A stretch of 6,739 bases of DNA, from NCBI GenBank assembly GCA_964414205.1, contig CAYPVP010000067.1, positions 1-6,739 on the forward strand, in the 5' to 3' direction. Under the pieces are notes generated by a model. That model did no database searches. It was not told where the DNA came from and was given only the letters and a program-made list of their open reading frames with translations. Positions 5,438 through 6,739 of the stretch are shown piece by piece (the stretch's first letter is position 1; each line of letters begins with the position of its first letter). Source of the stretch: STD2-102 sp964414205. GTDB lineage: Bacteria; Bacillota; Clostridia; Christensenellales; CAG-917. The position numbers and the translations under genes were made by a program.

Positions 5438-6670
5438 TTGGACAATATTAAAGTTTTGCATTGTTCGTTCTGTGGAAAGGACGAAAGCGAAGTCAAGAAA
5501 ATTATTGCTGGTCCAAATGGTCTTTACATTTGTTCAAATTGCATTGAAAAATGCCATGACATACTTGTTGAAACCGAAAAAAGTTTGGAAAACACTGACA
5601 TAAATTTGTTGACTCCACAAGAAATAAAAAAGAGAATGGATGAATATATCATCGGACAAGAGTCTGCAAAAAAAGTTCTTTCAGTTGCCGTTTACAATCA
5701 TTATAAACGCGTGGGAACAGGGTTTGGCAAAATTGACGATGAAGAAGTTGTGCTTGAAAAATCAAATGTTTTGATGCTTGGACCAACAGGTTCAGGAAAA
5801 ACATTGATGGCAAAAACTCTTGCACGAATTTTGAATGTTCCTTTTGCAGTTGCTGATGCCACAACTTTGACCGAGGCAGGATATGTCGGTGAAGATGTTG
5901 AAAACATTTTACTCAAATTGATTCAAAATGCCGATGGTGACATCAAACGCGCTGAAAAGGGCATCATCTATATTGATGAAATTGACAAAATCGCTAGAAA
6001 AAGTGAAAATGTTAGCATAACTCGTGATGTTTCAGGCGAGGGTGTTCAACAAGCCCTTCTCAAAATCATTGAAGGCACAGTTGCAAATGTTCCTCCACAA
6101 GGTGGAAGAAAACATCCACAACAAGAATGCTATCAAATTGACACAACCAACATTTTGTTTTTGTTGGGTGGTGCTTTTGTTGATTTGGACAAGATTGTTG
6201 ACACAAGAAAAGATAATTCTAAACTTGGTTTTGGCTCGGCAGTGAAAGGCACAAAAGATTATGACTATGACAAATTGATTGCTGAATTGCAACCATCTGA
6301 CCTTGTCAAGTTTGGTTTGATTCCTGAATTTGTTGGCCGTGTTCCAATTGTTGTTGGACTGAATGCCTTGAATGAAGTTGCACTTGTCAAAATTTTGAGC
6401 GAACCAAAAAATGCTCTTGTAAAGCAATATATGGCACAATTCAAGATGGACAATGTTGACCTTCAATTTGAAGATTCAGCACTCAAAGCAGTGGCACAAA
6501 AGGCAATGGAATTGAACACTGGCGCTCGTGGACTCCGTTCAATTTTGGAAGATGTTTTGCTTGATTTGATGTATGACATTCCTACTGACAAGTCGATTGA
6601 ACGTGTTGTTATTGATGGAGACGCAATCAAAAAAGTTTCAAAACCACAAGTTATTCGTAGAATTGCATAA
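5438..6670 (+). CDS. clpX: ATP-dependent Clp protease ATPase subunit ClpX
   Basis: This 410-residue AAA+ unfoldase recognises substrates, unfolds them with ATP and threads them into ClpP. The N-terminal zinc-binding domain has four cysteines, C9, C12, C32 and C35 (CSFCGK and CSNC). Walker A is GPTGSGKT (115-122), the pore loop GYVG (148-151), Walker B IIYIDEID with D180-E181. A second pore segment, GGRKHPQQE, follows. The ClpP-docking loop reads LGF (263-265) instead of IGF, a variant also found in other ClpX proteins. The arginine finger is R301 (IPEFVGR) and the sensor-2 arginine R364 (NTGARGLR). Length is close to B. subtilis ClpX (420). It starts with TTG after GAGGT, 68 bases downstream of clpP, probably in the same operon. 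A TTGACA within the end of clpP (5344-5349), with GATAAT 15 bases later, might give a weak own promoter. Confidence 0.98.
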   Translation: MDNIKVLHCSFCGKDESEVKKIIAGPNGLYICSNCIEKCHDILVETEKSLENTDINLLTPQEIKKRMDEYIIGQESAKKVLSVAVYNHYKRVGTGFGKIDDEEVVLEKSNVLMLGPTGSGKTLMAKTLARILNVPFAVADATTLTEAGYVGEDVENILLKLIQNADGDIKRAEKGIIYIDEIDKIARKSENVSITRDVSGEGVQQALLKIIEGTVANVPPQGGRKHPQQECYQIDTTNILFLLGGAFVDLDKIVDTRKDNSKLGFGSAVKGTKDYDYDKLIAELQPSDLVKFGLIPEFVGRVPIVVGLNALNEVALVKILSEPKNALVKQYMAQFKMDNVDLQFEDSALKAVAQKAMELNTGARGLRSILEDVLLDLMYDIPTDKSIERVVIDGDAIKKVSKPQVIRRIA

Positions 6671-6676
6671 ACAGAA

Positions 6677-6688
6677 TTGCATATGCAA
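6677..6688. repeat. 12-bp palindrome downstream of clpX
   Basis: TTGCATATGCAA is a perfect palindrome 7 bases after the clpX stop codon. It also overlaps the second copy of an 11-base direct repeat AGAATTGCATA (6659-6669 and 6673-6683), the first copy being the end of clpX. There is no T run, so it is not a usual terminator. It may be an operator for the next gene, or chance. Confidence 0.3.
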
Positions 6689-6739
6689 ACAGCGTCAGCA
6701 CAAAAAAACGATCATCGTCCGTCTTGTCTTTACGGTAAG

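Overview
The window reads as ordinary chromosome of a low-GC, Gram-positive-type bacterium (Bacillota, clostridia-like). The reasons are A/T-ending codons, strong GGAGG ribosome sites, sigma-A-like TTGxxx/TATAAT promoters, an RqcH-type NFACT protein, a ClpP of exactly the Bacillus length, and two direct-repeat sites resembling the CtsR heat-shock operator. The standard genetic code is used (TGA ends the first gene, and TGG encodes Trp). I cannot name a genus; an uncultured gut clostridium is a guess. No mobile element, CRISPR array, tRNA or rRNA is visible.

Layout. (1) 55-975, plus strand: an RluD/YlyB-type rRNA pseudouridine synthase with an S4 domain. (2) 976-1198: a convergent intergenic region with a long hairpin terminator at 984-1038. 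(3) 1199-2857, minus strand: an RqcH/NFACT ribosome quality-control factor, whose apparent promoter sits so close to the ATG that the mRNA would be leaderless. (4) 2858-3052: a divergent promoter region; the trigger factor promoter has an extended -10 and a CtsR-like box on its transcription start. (5) 3053-4339, plus strand: trigger factor (tig), followed by a classic terminator at 4370-4398. (6) 4399-4775: a long region upstream of clpP with three AGTCAA repeats (two of them forming a near-consensus CtsR box), one or two candidate promoters, and a perfect 12-bp palindrome touching the clpP ribosome site. (7) 4776-5369 clpP and 5438-6670 clpX (TTG start), both plus strand and probably one operon. 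(8) A 69-base tail with a 12-bp palindrome and no clear gene.

Together the genes follow the life of a nascent protein. RluD tunes the ribosome, trigger factor meets the emerging chain, RqcH tags chains stuck on split 50S subunits with alanine (known from B. subtilis), and ClpXP degrades tagged or damaged proteins (ClpXP is one of the proteases known to remove alanine-tailed chains). The individual genes are well known. The points worth a second look are regulatory: the shared CtsR-like signature at tig and clpP, the leaderless rqcH transcript, and the structured clpP leader.
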